Under the pieces are notes generated by a model. That model searched no databases. It was not told where the DNA came from and was given only the letters and a program-made list of their open reading frames with translations. This document shows positions 23,445 through 31,079 of a stretch of 43,355 nucleotides of DNA, piece by piece (position 1 is the stretch's first letter; each line of letters opens with the position of its first letter). Location of the stretch: contig JBAVEL010000017.1 of assembly GCA_049587715.1 (NCBI GenBank), positions 1-43,355 of the forward strand, given 5' to 3'. A program made the translations under genes and the position numbers. Source of the stretch: JBAVEL01 sp049587715 (GTDB lineage: Bacteria > Bacteroidota > Ignavibacteria > UBA10030 > UBA6906).

Positions 23445-24038
23445 TCAGCGTTTCCCCTGCGGCAGGGGGATCCGGATGGAGACGGCTCCCCGGAAGTCCC
23501 CCGCACGGTAGCCCACGGCCCTGTCTCCCGGATAGCGCTCCTGGAGGATGGTGTTGATCATGTCTTTCATGCGGGAGCGCTCCCCGTGGCAGCTCAGGCA
23601 GAGTGTCTGGACGAAGAGGGGTCTCAGGTAGCGGAACTCCCTCCCCGAATCACCCTCCACCACCTCGAAGTGCTCGGCGGCGGGATCCAGCCGCCGCTCC
23701 AGGTGGTCGGCCTCGAACCGCCTCAGGATCCGGGTCTCGTAGGCGTCGGGGGCGTCGGACGGGTTCCTCCACCGCTCCGTGACACGCCGCATGGAGGTCC
23801 GCTGTTCCCTCTGAATCCGGTCGCTCAGGGCCTGCGCCGTGTCGGCGCAGACATGCATGGCCTTCACGGGCCCCCCCGCGGCCATCTGCCGGGAGAGGAG
23901 CTTCGAGAGGATGGAGACCAGGGCCGAGGAGGCGATCCGGCTCTTGAGGAGCGCCGTGCCCGAGCCCGAAGTGTCGGGCGCCTGGGCGGGGGTGGGTGCG
24001 GCCCGTGCAAGCAACAACAGCGTCAGGAGTATTTTCAT
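23445..24038 (-). CDS. Exported Tll0287-like (DUF3365) heme protein
   Basis: The 197-residue protein has a signal peptide (MKILLTLLLLARAAPTPAQA), a conserved Cys64 (HVCADTAQ) and one c-type heme site, CLSCH at 147-151. The segment WRNPSDAPDAYE and the C-terminal GYRAGDFRGAVSIRIPL fit DUF3365, a heme-binding sensor-like domain. It follows cydB by 28 bases. I infer a periplasmic redox or ligand-binding partner for the quinol oxidase or the octaheme system. No kinase or cyclase domain is attached, unlike some relatives. Confidence 0.85.
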   Translation of the reverse strand: MKILLTLLLLARAAPTPAQAPDTSGSGTALLKSRIASSALVSILSKLLSRQMAAGGPVKAMHVCADTAQALSDRIQREQRTSMRRVTERWRNPSDAPDAYETRILRRFEADHLERRLDPAAEHFEVVEGDSGREFRYLRPLFVQTLCLSCHGERSRMKDMINTILQERYPGDRAVGYRAGDFRGAVSIRIPLPQGKR

Positions 24039-24066
24039 GCGTTGTGCATCCGCTCCCTTGGGCGTC

Positions 24067-25113
24067 TCAGTATCCTTCTCCTTCCGCCGGGAGCTTCAGC
24101 TTCCCTCTGTGCAGGTAGTAAACGGCCGCAAAGTACCCAGCCGCGAGCAGGATGCCGGGTATCCACCAGAGGAGTCCCGTCTCCATGCCGTAGGCGTGGG
24201 TGGCGGAGTTCCAGACCGTCAGGTGGTGCCGGGCATCCGCCGCGGACCGAAGCATGACGGGGAACATCCCGAATGCCGTGGCTCCCAGGGCCCCCGCAAT
24301 GAATGCCGCCGAGGAAAGAAAGGCCCCCCGGTCCCGTCCGCGCCCTTGAAAGTAGAACATACCCGCCAGACCCGCAAGGGCACAGAGGGGGAAGATCCAT
24401 CCCCAGGGGTGGGCGGCGAAGTTGTCCCGGAGGTCCGGTCTGAGGGAGGCCGCAGCGGCCAGGCCCGCCGCGGACCCCAGGGCCAGGCCCGCCGCGCCGT
24501 ACCGGGCTGCCTTCCGCGCGCGGAGTTGCAGATCACCCTCCGTTCTGAGGGCGATGTAATGAGCCCCGTGGGCCAGCAGGGCGCAGACGGCCACCAGCCC
24601 CATGAGCACCGTGAACCAGTCCAGCACTCCCGGCTCGGGGCCGGGGGCGAACGTGGTCCAGAGGGGCTCGAAGAAGTACCCTTCCTCTCCCAGCGGGACC
24701 CCCCGGATGAGGTTCCCCAGGGCGGCCCCGAAGAAGACCGCCAGAAGCACACTCCCCGCCGAGAACACGGTATCCCAGAAAGACTTCCAGAGGGGATGCT
24801 GCACCCGGTGCCGGAGCTCGATGCCCAGCCCCCGCATCATGAGGAGCCAGAGCACGATCATGAGGGGGAGGTAGAAACCGCTGAAGGCGGAGGCGTACAC
24901 GGGGGGGAAGGCGAAATACAGAGTCCCTCCGGCTGCCAGCAGCCACACCTCGTTTCCGTCCCAGACAGGGCCGATGGCGTTCAACACGGTGCGCCGCTCC
25001 GCGTCAGTGCGTGCGGCCCAGAGATGAATCATGCCCGCTCCCAGGTCGAACCCGTCCAGCACCACGTACACGACGAGCATGAGAGCCACAACGCAGAACC
25101 AGAAGATTTCCAT
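24067..25113 (-). CDS. cydB: Cytochrome bd quinol oxidase subunit II
   Basis: From the ATG at 25113 (GAAAGG upstream) the protein has 348 residues and eight or nine membrane segments. CydB signatures are VLDGFDLGAGM, IGPVWDGNEVWLLAAGG and MRGLGIELRHR. A stretch HHLTVWNSATHAYGME near the end is typical. It pairs with CydA, 29 bases upstream, to form the oxygen-reducing quinol oxidase. Cytochrome bd tolerates sulfide, which suits a sulfur cluster. No CydX-like gene follows. Confidence 0.95.
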   Translation of the reverse strand: MEIFWFCVVALMLVVYVVLDGFDLGAGMIHLWAARTDAERRTVLNAIGPVWDGNEVWLLAAGGTLYFAFPPVYASAFSGFYLPLMIVLWLLMMRGLGIELRHRVQHPLWKSFWDTVFSAGSVLLAVFFGAALGNLIRGVPLGEEGYFFEPLWTTFAPGPEPGVLDWFTVLMGLVAVCALLAHGAHYIALRTEGDLQLRARKAARYGAAGLALGSAAGLAAAASLRPDLRDNFAAHPWGWIFPLCALAGLAGMFYFQGRGRDRGAFLSSAAFIAGALGATAFGMFPVMLRSAADARHHLTVWNSATHAYGMETGLLWWIPGILLAAGYFAAVYYLHRGKLKLPAEGEGY

Positions 25114-25142
25114 GGAAGGCCTTTCTCCTTCGGTCGGCTCGT

Positions 25143-26468
25143 TCAGTGGGGGGAGCCCGATGGTCCGTGCGCGATCTCCCGGATCACCAGCATGATGAAG
25201 AGCACTCCCATGACCAGGTACATCCCCGCGAAGCCGAGCAGGGTGAACAGCGTGTTCCCCCCCGAGACCATGTGGGAGGTCCCGTCCACTGTCCGGAGCA
25301 GGTTGTAGACCAGCCAGGGCTGCCGCCCCAGCTCGGCGGTGGCCCATCCGGCCGTGTTGGCGATGTAGGGGAAGGGGAAGCTCAGCATCAGCGCCCAGAG
25401 GAGCGGCCGCGCGGAGAACAGCTTTCCCTTGCGGAGCATCAGCCGGGCGCCCGCCATGAGGAGGATGAAGAGGGTCCCCAGCCCCACCATGATGTGGTAG
25501 CTGTAGTACAGAAGCGGGATGTTGGTGGGCCAGACCTCCCGGGGGAAGGCGTCCAGCCCCTTCACCTCCGCATCCCACCGGTGGTAGGTGAGAAAACTGA
25601 GCATCCGGGGGATGTGGATCGGGTTGTCCAGACGCAGCTTCTCCATGTCGGGCTGTCCGATCAACACCAGGTCCGCCCCCTCCTGTGTGCGGAAGAGCCC
25701 TTCCATGGCGGCCAGGGTGACGGGTTGTTTGGCGGCCACCAGCTTTCCCTGGGCGTCCCCTGTGGGGAGCGCCACGAGCAGACAGGCGATGATCCCGGCG
25801 TTGATGCCGGTGCGGAGGAATATCCTGCCGCAGGTCTCCTCCTTCTTTGCCAGCAGATAGTAGGCGCCCGCGGCGCTCATCACAAAGGCGGCCGTGGTGA
25901 CCGATCCGGCCATCGTGTGGAGGTACTGCCACCAGGCCCAGGGATTCAGCAGAAGGCCGCTGAAGCTGGTGAGCTCCACGCCCCGCGGCCCCGCCGCGTA
26001 GGCAACGGGGTTCTGCATCCAGGCGTTGGTGGCCGTGATGAAGAAACCCGAGATCCAGGAGCCCAGCCACACCGCCACGGCGGCAAGGAAGTGGCCCCGG
26101 GGTCCCAGCTTCTTCTCTCCGAAGATGAAGAGCCCCAGGAAGGCGGATTCCAGGAAGAAGGCGAACACCCCCTCCATGGCCAGGGTCTGTCCGATGACGC
26201 CGCCGGCGAATGTGGAGAACCGAGCCCAGTTGGTTCCGAACTGAAACTCCAGGGGAATCCCCGTCACCACCCCCATGGCGAAGTTCACCGCGAAGATCCG
26301 GCCCCAGAAGCGGGCGCTTCTGTTGTATGCCTCCTCCTTCCGCCGGAGGGCCAGCCACTTGAGCACCACGATGAGGAGGCCGAGCCCCATGGTGAGCTGG
26401 GGGAACAGATAGTGGTAGGCCACGGTGAACCCGAACTGAATCCGGTGGAGCAGGATGGCGTCTTCCAT
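25143..26468 (-). CDS. cydA: Cytochrome bd quinol oxidase subunit I (short Q-loop)
   Basis: The 441-residue protein has the CydA N-terminus with LLHRIQFGF and the heme ligand His19 (VAYHYLFPQ). It also has GIPLEFQFGTNW, a second heme His in QYLHTMAGS, and the GRQPW motif before the last helices. Length is that of the short Q-loop type (cyanide-insensitive or actinobacterial-like) rather than the 522-residue E. coli form. It reduces oxygen with quinol electrons. AAGGAGA precedes the ATG. It lies 37 bases after the YeeE-rhodanese gene. Confidence 0.95.
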   Translation of the reverse strand: MEDAILLHRIQFGFTVAYHYLFPQLTMGLGLLIVVLKWLALRRKEEAYNRSARFWGRIFAVNFAMGVVTGIPLEFQFGTNWARFSTFAGGVIGQTLAMEGVFAFFLESAFLGLFIFGEKKLGPRGHFLAAVAVWLGSWISGFFITATNAWMQNPVAYAAGPRGVELTSFSGLLLNPWAWWQYLHTMAGSVTTAAFVMSAAGAYYLLAKKEETCGRIFLRTGINAGIIACLLVALPTGDAQGKLVAAKQPVTLAAMEGLFRTQEGADLVLIGQPDMEKLRLDNPIHIPRMLSFLTYHRWDAEVKGLDAFPREVWPTNIPLLYYSYHIMVGLGTLFILLMAGARLMLRKGKLFSARPLLWALMLSFPFPYIANTAGWATAELGRQPWLVYNLLRTVDGTSHMVSGGNTLFTLLGFAGMYLVMGVLFIMLVIREIAHGPSGSPH

Positions 26469-26505
26469 GGGGTGTCTCCTTGGGAGGGGGGCGCCGCGCG
26501 CGGTC

Positions 26506-27693
26506 CTACATGCCGCAGCCCCCCGTGATCTTCTTCGTGCGGGGTTCCGTCTTCCGGGGGGAGCCCTGTTCCCGGATCAGGGCGACCAGGCGGGGTCCCG
26601 CCCGCATCCGGAACCGCTGCCTGTCCAGCTCCCCGCGCCCGGCGGCCGCCCCCGGCGGAGCGGGGTGGAGGATTTCCCTCGAAAAAGCCTCCAGTCCCCC
26701 TGCCAGCACCTCTACGCCCTCGTATCCGAGCCGGCGGGCCAGGAGCGCGGCCCCGAGCGCCTCCTCTTCCCGGTCGGCAACCATCACCTTCCGGGTGCGG
26801 GCCCGCCCCAGCACGGGGCGCCACTCGCGGGCGAACATCTCCGCCGGCGGAATGGCCACCGCCCGGGGAAGCAGGGGGAAGGCGGAGCGGGGTTCTTCCC
26901 GCACGTCCACAATCCGGAGGCCGGGATCCCCGTCCAGGATGCGGAATGCCAGCTCGTCGGGGCTCATCCGGCGGATGGTGCCTGCGGGTTCCTCGGCGGC
27001 CGATGCCATCATGCGGGTCTTGTAGTCGGGAAGAAGGGCGGCCAGAAGACCCACCCCCAGGGCTCCCGCCGCGGCCAGACGGTGGAGCCCCGCCTTCCAC
27101 CCGTGCGAGGCCGATGCAGGGTTCACCCGCCGCTCGATGCGGGTGGTGATCATAAATGCGCCCACGGCGCCTGCGATCATGCAGAGGGTGAACACTCCCG
27201 CCGGGATGCCGAGCACCCGGGGCACCGTGATATCTCCCAGGGAGCCGGCCGTGTAGAGGTTGCGGAGAAGCGGAAAGGCCTCGGCGAAGAGGGGGATGCC
27301 CAGAAACGCCCCCGCCACAAACGCCATGGCATCCACTTTTCCGATGGCCGCCCCGCAGAAGCCGGTCCCGGGGCAGTAGCCCCCCACCACGAACCCGACG
27401 CCCATGACGGCCCCTCCCGCGAGGGCCGAGGGGATGTACGCGGGGTTCACGTAGATGATGTCGGTGTCCAGGAGTCCCGCCGCGCCGAGGATCACCACGC
27501 CGCTCATGGCGGTCACCCCGGCGGTGAAGAAGACCCGGAGCACTGTGAAGTCGGTTCCGTAGAACAGGCCCGTCAGGCGGCGGGAGGATGAGAAGCCGGC
27601 CTGCTCCAGAATGAAACCGAAGGCGAGTCCCGCCAGAAAGCCCACCACCAGGTTCAGCTCGTCCGTTATGACGTCGGGTACAAGGGGTCCCAT
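26506..27693 (-). CDS. YeeE/YedE sulfur transporter fused to a Cys-less rhodanese domain
   Basis: Chosen start ATG 27693 (GAGGAGA upstream) gives 395 residues. Residues 1-255 form a YeeE/YedE (TsuA-like) membrane domain with the motif GGYCPGTGFCG (Cys107, Cys113) and several helices, the family that imports thiosulfate or sulfane sulfur. Residues about 265-355 are a rhodanese fold (RIVDVREEPRSAFP; LGYEGVEVLAGGLEAF). Its active loop, however, reads VMVADREEEA, with no cysteine. The fused domain may bind rather than transfer sulfur. It ends in a basic tail with Cys. It follows the short YeeE gene by 13 bases, and the two halves probably work together. Confidence 0.9.
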   Translation of the reverse strand: MGPLVPDVITDELNLVVGFLAGLAFGFILEQAGFSSSRRLTGLFYGTDFTVLRVFFTAGVTAMSGVVILGAAGLLDTDIIYVNPAYIPSALAGGAVMGVGFVVGGYCPGTGFCGAAIGKVDAMAFVAGAFLGIPLFAEAFPLLRNLYTAGSLGDITVPRVLGIPAGVFTLCMIAGAVGAFMITTRIERRVNPASASHGWKAGLHRLAAAGALGVGLLAALLPDYKTRMMASAAEEPAGTIRRMSPDELAFRILDGDPGLRIVDVREEPRSAFPLLPRAVAIPPAEMFAREWRPVLGRARTRKVMVADREEEALGAALLARRLGYEGVEVLAGGLEAFSREILHPAPPGAAAGRGELDRQRFRMRAGPRLVALIREQGSPRKTEPRTKKITGGCGM

Positions 27694-27706
27694 GGTCCTG
27701 GTCTCC

Positions 27707-28216
27707 TCAGATCCAGAGCCGGCGGAAGAACCAGGCCACGCCATAGGCCGATCCGAAGATGGCCAGCATGGTCAGGATGCCCCCCAGGGAGAAGACTGCC
27801 ATCCCGCTCAGGGCGGCGCCGCTTGTGCATCCCCGCGCGAGCTGGGATCCCATCCCGAACAGGGCTCCTCCCGCCAGGGCCGCCGCCAGGCGCCGGTTGC
27901 TCGAGACATGAGGGGGGCGCTCGGTCTCGAGTGTGAGCCGCCCCGAGACCACCCCCGAGAGAAAAGCCCCCAGGATCATGCCCGCCACCTCGAAGACCAG
28001 CCAGTTCTTGAGGGGACTGGCGTCGGATCCGGCCGCATGTCCGTAGAACTCCCTGGAAGCGGCATAGCCGGGGGCGGCGGCGGTCACGGCGGCGGCGGCC
28101 GCGCTCCGGAATGCCCCGCTGGCCCCGAGACCTCGTCCCGTGATGAAGATGACGGCCAGAAGCAGGAGCCCGAGAAGCAGGCCCGCCGCGTACGGGTTCA
28201 TGATGTTGTTCTTCAT
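27707..28216 (-). CDS. YeeE/YedE family transporter, single-repeat form
   Basis: From the ATG at 28216 the protein has 169 residues, four or five membrane segments, and the conserved GSQLARGCTSGAALSG with one Cys near residue 127. Tandem short YeeE genes are common in sulfur-metabolising bacteria (PmpA/PmpB type), where each supplies half of the channel. It overlaps the cytochrome b gene by four bases (ATGA) and precedes the YeeE-rhodanese gene. The export or import direction is not known from sequence. Confidence 0.88.
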   Translation of the reverse strand: MKNNIMNPYAAGLLLGLLLLAVIFITGRGLGASGAFRSAAAAAVTAAAPGYAASREFYGHAAGSDASPLKNWLVFEVAGMILGAFLSGVVSGRLTLETERPPHVSSNRRLAAALAGGALFGMGSQLARGCTSGAALSGMAVFSLGGILTMLAIFGSAYGVAWFFRRLWI

Positions 28217-28866
28217 GGTTTCTCCGCCATGGACGCTTCCTGCTCCCGGTCCCCCTCGGGCGGCTCCTCCAGATCCTCGTATCCCGTGATCATGGCTTTC
28301 AGGTTCGAGACCGGTGTGCGGCCCGTCGTGATCAGGTACAGGTGGGCGATGAGGAAAGAGACCAGCACGTAGGCCCCCGCCGTGTGCAGGACGGCGATCG
28401 CCCGGAGTCCCTCCACGTTGAGGGCCTCCATGGAGCGCGACCCCGGATACCGGTAGAGCATGTACAGGAGTCCCGAGAAGACCATCACGGGTATGACCAT
28501 CAGCTTGAGCCCCAGATACACCGGGCGCTGGAGGGGGTTCAGCTTGCTGAGGGTCGTCTTCCGGACCGGATGGGGGGCGTTGCGGAAGATCCCGATGATG
28601 TAGTACTCCGCCTGTGCCCGGAGGAACCGGCGGGTGGGGACATACTGCTTCCACTCCCCCGTGGCAAAGTGCCAGAAGACGGCGAAGACGATGAGCACCA
28701 GGAAGAGGGTGGCCGCCGTGCTGTGGTACCCGACCGCCTGTTCGAACCCGAAGAAGACAAGGGAGCCATGGATCTCGAACCCCGTGAGCGCCAGAAAGAG
28801 AATCAGGGCCGCCTGGCACCAGTGCCAGAAGCGCTCGAAGGAGGGGTACACGTAGACGGATCTCAT
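28213..28866 (-). CDS. Cytochrome b561-like diheme membrane subunit
   Basis: The ATG at 28866 overlaps the octaheme stop by four bases and gives 217 residues. Four membrane segments carry histidines suited to heme b: FERFWHWCQAALIL (His15), TGFEIHGS (His33) and LHTAGAYVLVSFLIAHLY near the end, as in the formate dehydrogenase gamma/HydC-type cytochromes. It should pass electrons between the quinone pool and the octaheme protein on the outside. The C-terminus is charged and cytosolic. Confidence 0.9.
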   Translation of the reverse strand: MRSVYVYPSFERFWHWCQAALILFLALTGFEIHGSLVFFGFEQAVGYHSTAATLFLVLIVFAVFWHFATGEWKQYVPTRRFLRAQAEYYIIGIFRNAPHPVRKTTLSKLNPLQRPVYLGLKLMVIPVMVFSGLLYMLYRYPGSRSMEALNVEGLRAIAVLHTAGAYVLVSFLIAHLYLITTGRTPVSNLKAMITGYEDLEEPPEGDREQEASMAEKP

Positions 28867-30434
28867 GGCCGGTTTTCCCCCCTGTTCCTCCGCGCGCGGG
28901 CAATCAGGCGTCCCGCCCCATGGAGGGCCGCCCCCGCAAGGGCAAGACCCGCGCACCAGGCGCCCGCGGTCTCGACGCCCGGACTTGAGTCGCGCCCGGG
29001 AAGGTAGAACCCTCCCAGGTTCGCGAGCCGCCCTCCCTCCCGGGTGTGGCACTCGGCGCATTGCACGGCTCTGGATGCGGGAGCCACCATATGGTTCACG
29101 GGCCAGGTCATCTCCGTCCGGGCGAACGTGTGGCGGCCGCTGTAGGGGAGGCCCGCTTCCTGCATCCCCGCCCGGGCCGAGCTCTCCCAGTCGAAATCCA
29201 GCCAGAACCCCCCCTCTCCCTTCCGGGAGGCGTGAAGCTTCGGCTGGATCAGCATGCGGGTGACGGGATCGTATAGCTGGTTCGCCCGGTGCACCTTGAC
29301 GGGGATGATTCTGGACTCCGGGTCATCGTAGCTTCCGTACAGGGTGTTCAGCCGGATGGGGAGGTCGGGGTTTGCGGTGTCTCCCCGGAGGTAGTGCCCG
29401 GCGGTGCCGTTGAACCAGATGTACTCGGGAGTCACGTTCCGCGCCCAGCGGAAGCTCCCCTTGATGGACATGTAGAGGGGGTTCCCCGCCGTATCCAGCT
29501 CCTCGTAGGGCTTGCCGTCTGCCAGCCGTCCCGCGGTGGACCAGTCCCAGGTCATCTTGGTGGCAGCCCCGCGTGCATAGGCGGGGATGTGGCAGGTCTG
29601 GCAGGCCACTTTCAGGAGATGTTCGTTCAGAATGCCGTCCGCGTGGGGAAGCGCCGTATGGCACTGTTCGCAGGTGGAGCGGTCCCGGTTCATGGAGGAG
29701 ATGGAGTAGAGCTTTCCCAGCATCCTGTGGTTGGGAGCCCGGTGGCAGTCCACGCACGCCAGGTCGGGGCCCTCCGCCGTCATGTGCACGTCCAGCTCCC
29801 GCGGGGGGTCGAAGAGGGCCTCCTCCAGGTCCCCGTGCTTCACGTTGTTTCCCCCGCCTCCGAAGAAATGGCAGGTTCCGCAGTTGGTCCTGCGGGGTCT
29901 GCCGGCGCTCCTGGCCGCAGTGCCCAGGTGCACCGAGGCGGCGGGCATCCCTCCGTCGGTCTTGAGATAGGTCTCGCTGTTGTCGTGGCAGATGAGGCAG
30001 TCCACGTTGGAGGAATCCCCGAAATCGAACCCCGCATCGGTGTATCCGTACCCCGCATGGCACGCATCGCAGGAAGCGAGGTTGGCCGAGACCCCGACGC
30101 AGAAGTTATTGATGGCGTCCTTCTTTCCCGTGACCCTTATGCCGTGTCCTTCGATGTACTCCTCCCGCTCCCAGTTCCAGTGGGAGGAAGCCATCACCTC
30201 CCTGTGCCGGTTCGTATGGCAGGAGATGCAGGCCCGGGTCACTTCCTGGGGCGTGGCAAACTCCCTCCGGAGGGGGGCCAGACGGGCATGGTCCGTTCCG
30301 GGCGCCTGCGTGCGCGCACTGCGGGAACGGAGTTCCTCCAGGGGGGAGGGGACGACGGTGTTCCGTCTCAGCATCCCCGCCAGCACGGCGGCCAGAAGTC
30401 CGATGGCAGTCAGAAGAAGAAAGAGCCGCCGCAT
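28863..30434 (-). CDS. Octaheme cytochrome c, tetrathionate reductase (OTR) family
   Basis: The 523-residue protein has an N-terminal signal anchor (about 3-21), eight CxxCH sites (residues 69, 122, 146, 185, 227, 255, 278, 459) and a C-terminal membrane helix (about 488-513). The opening ACISCHTNRHREVMASSHW and GGGNNVKHGDL resemble the Shewanella OTR group, which reduces tetrathionate and also hydroxylamine and nitrite in vitro. The large gap between hemes 7 and 8 is typical of the group. The C-terminal anchor differs from soluble OTR. With cytochrome b next door it probably forms a quinol-linked reductase (or oxidase run in reverse). Its gene starts one base after the regulator stop. Confidence 0.88.
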   Translation of the reverse strand: MRRLFLLLTAIGLLAAVLAGMLRRNTVVPSPLEELRSRSARTQAPGTDHARLAPLRREFATPQEVTRACISCHTNRHREVMASSHWNWEREEYIEGHGIRVTGKKDAINNFCVGVSANLASCDACHAGYGYTDAGFDFGDSSNVDCLICHDNSETYLKTDGGMPAASVHLGTAARSAGRPRRTNCGTCHFFGGGGNNVKHGDLEEALFDPPRELDVHMTAEGPDLACVDCHRAPNHRMLGKLYSISSMNRDRSTCEQCHTALPHADGILNEHLLKVACQTCHIPAYARGAATKMTWDWSTAGRLADGKPYEELDTAGNPLYMSIKGSFRWARNVTPEYIWFNGTAGHYLRGDTANPDLPIRLNTLYGSYDDPESRIIPVKVHRANQLYDPVTRMLIQPKLHASRKGEGGFWLDFDWESSARAGMQEAGLPYSGRHTFARTEMTWPVNHMVAPASRAVQCAECHTREGGRLANLGGFYLPGRDSSPGVETAGAWCAGLALAGAALHGAGRLIARARRNRGENRP

Positions 30435-30435
30435 G

Positions 30436-30906
30436 TCAGTATCCGCCCGCGAAGGATGGAGTGGAGGCGATGGCCTGTTTCAGGGAGTCGCAGTCCGTGA
30501 AGTCGGTGTAGACGCGGCAGGAGCGGCACTCGGCGCTCCGGCACATCCGGCTCCTGCCGGAGGCGAGCCAGCAGGGAACCGCACTCTGGCGGAATGCCCC
30601 GCAGAAGGCGCGCTCATGGTCCGGACATCCGGCAATCTTCCAGCAGGGTATCAGGGCCAGGAGGCGGCGGATGGCGGCAATGCCCAGTTTCTCCTTCTGG
30701 ATGGTCTCGCGGATGCACCGGATGCGGGCGATGTCCCCGGGGGCATAGCGCCGGTGGCGCGAGTCCCTCCGGGCGGTGATGATGAGTCCCTCCCGCTCGT
30801 ACATCCGGATGGTGGAAATGGAGATGCCCAGGAGATGCGCCGCCTCCCCGATGGAGTACCATGCGAGTGTTGCAGGGGAGGGGAGGGTATGCGAAATCCC
30901 GGCCAT
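30436..30906 (-). CDS. MerR-type regulator with a Cys-rich C-terminal domain
   Basis: From the ATG at 30906 (156 residues) a MerR helix-turn-helix starts at YSIGEAAHLLGISISTIRMYEREGLI and continues through the wing. The C-terminal 65 residues hold eight cysteines (IPCWKIAGC, AFCGAF, PCWLAS, MCRSAECRSC, DCDSL), suggesting a metal or Fe-S centre, or a thiol switch. A 14-residue longer start at 30948 is possible, but it would place a palindrome inside the gene. Neither start has a clear ribosome site. It is the first gene of the sulfur/redox cluster and likely controls it. Confidence 0.85.
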   Translation of the reverse strand: MAGISHTLPSPATLAWYSIGEAAHLLGISISTIRMYEREGLIITARRDSRHRRYAPGDIARIRCIRETIQKEKLGIAAIRRLLALIPCWKIAGCPDHERAFCGAFRQSAVPCWLASGRSRMCRSAECRSCRVYTDFTDCDSLKQAIASTPSFAGGY

Positions 30907-30918
30907 GGGTTGTGTCTT

Positions 30919-30946
30919 GAAATCTGTATCTCTGAACACAGATTTC
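30919..30946. promoter_or_regulatory. Palindromic operator candidate for the MerR-type regulator
   Basis: GAAATCTGT (30919-30927) and ACAGATTTC (30938-30946) are a perfect 9-base inverted repeat with a 10-base spacer. It lies 13 bases upstream of the regulator's preferred start. MerR-type proteins bind dyads of about this size between promoter elements, so self-control and control of the operon are plausible. The local AT-rich character within a GC-rich genome supports a promoter. Confidence 0.55.
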
Positions 30947-31038
30947 ATGCCGGGCCTGAAATTGGGGAGAATGCTGCGGAAAGGCCATGTCCGCGGGGCG
31001 CATTCCCGTATTTGGGAGAGCCGCCCCCCGGAAACAGC

Positions 31039-31066
31039 GGAGCCCCGCCCCGGGGGGCGGGGCTCC
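31039..31066 (-). terminator. Strong hairpin downstream of the tricorn gene
   Basis: GGAGCCCCGCCC (31039-31050) pairs perfectly with GGGCGGGGCTCC (31055-31066) across a 4-base loop. It lies about 13 bases beyond the tricorn stop codon on the minus strand. The T-run after it is poor (TGTTTCC), so termination may be only partly intrinsic. It separates the tricorn gene from the sulfur cluster. Confidence 0.65.
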
Positions 31067-31079
31067 GGAGGATTGCCCC

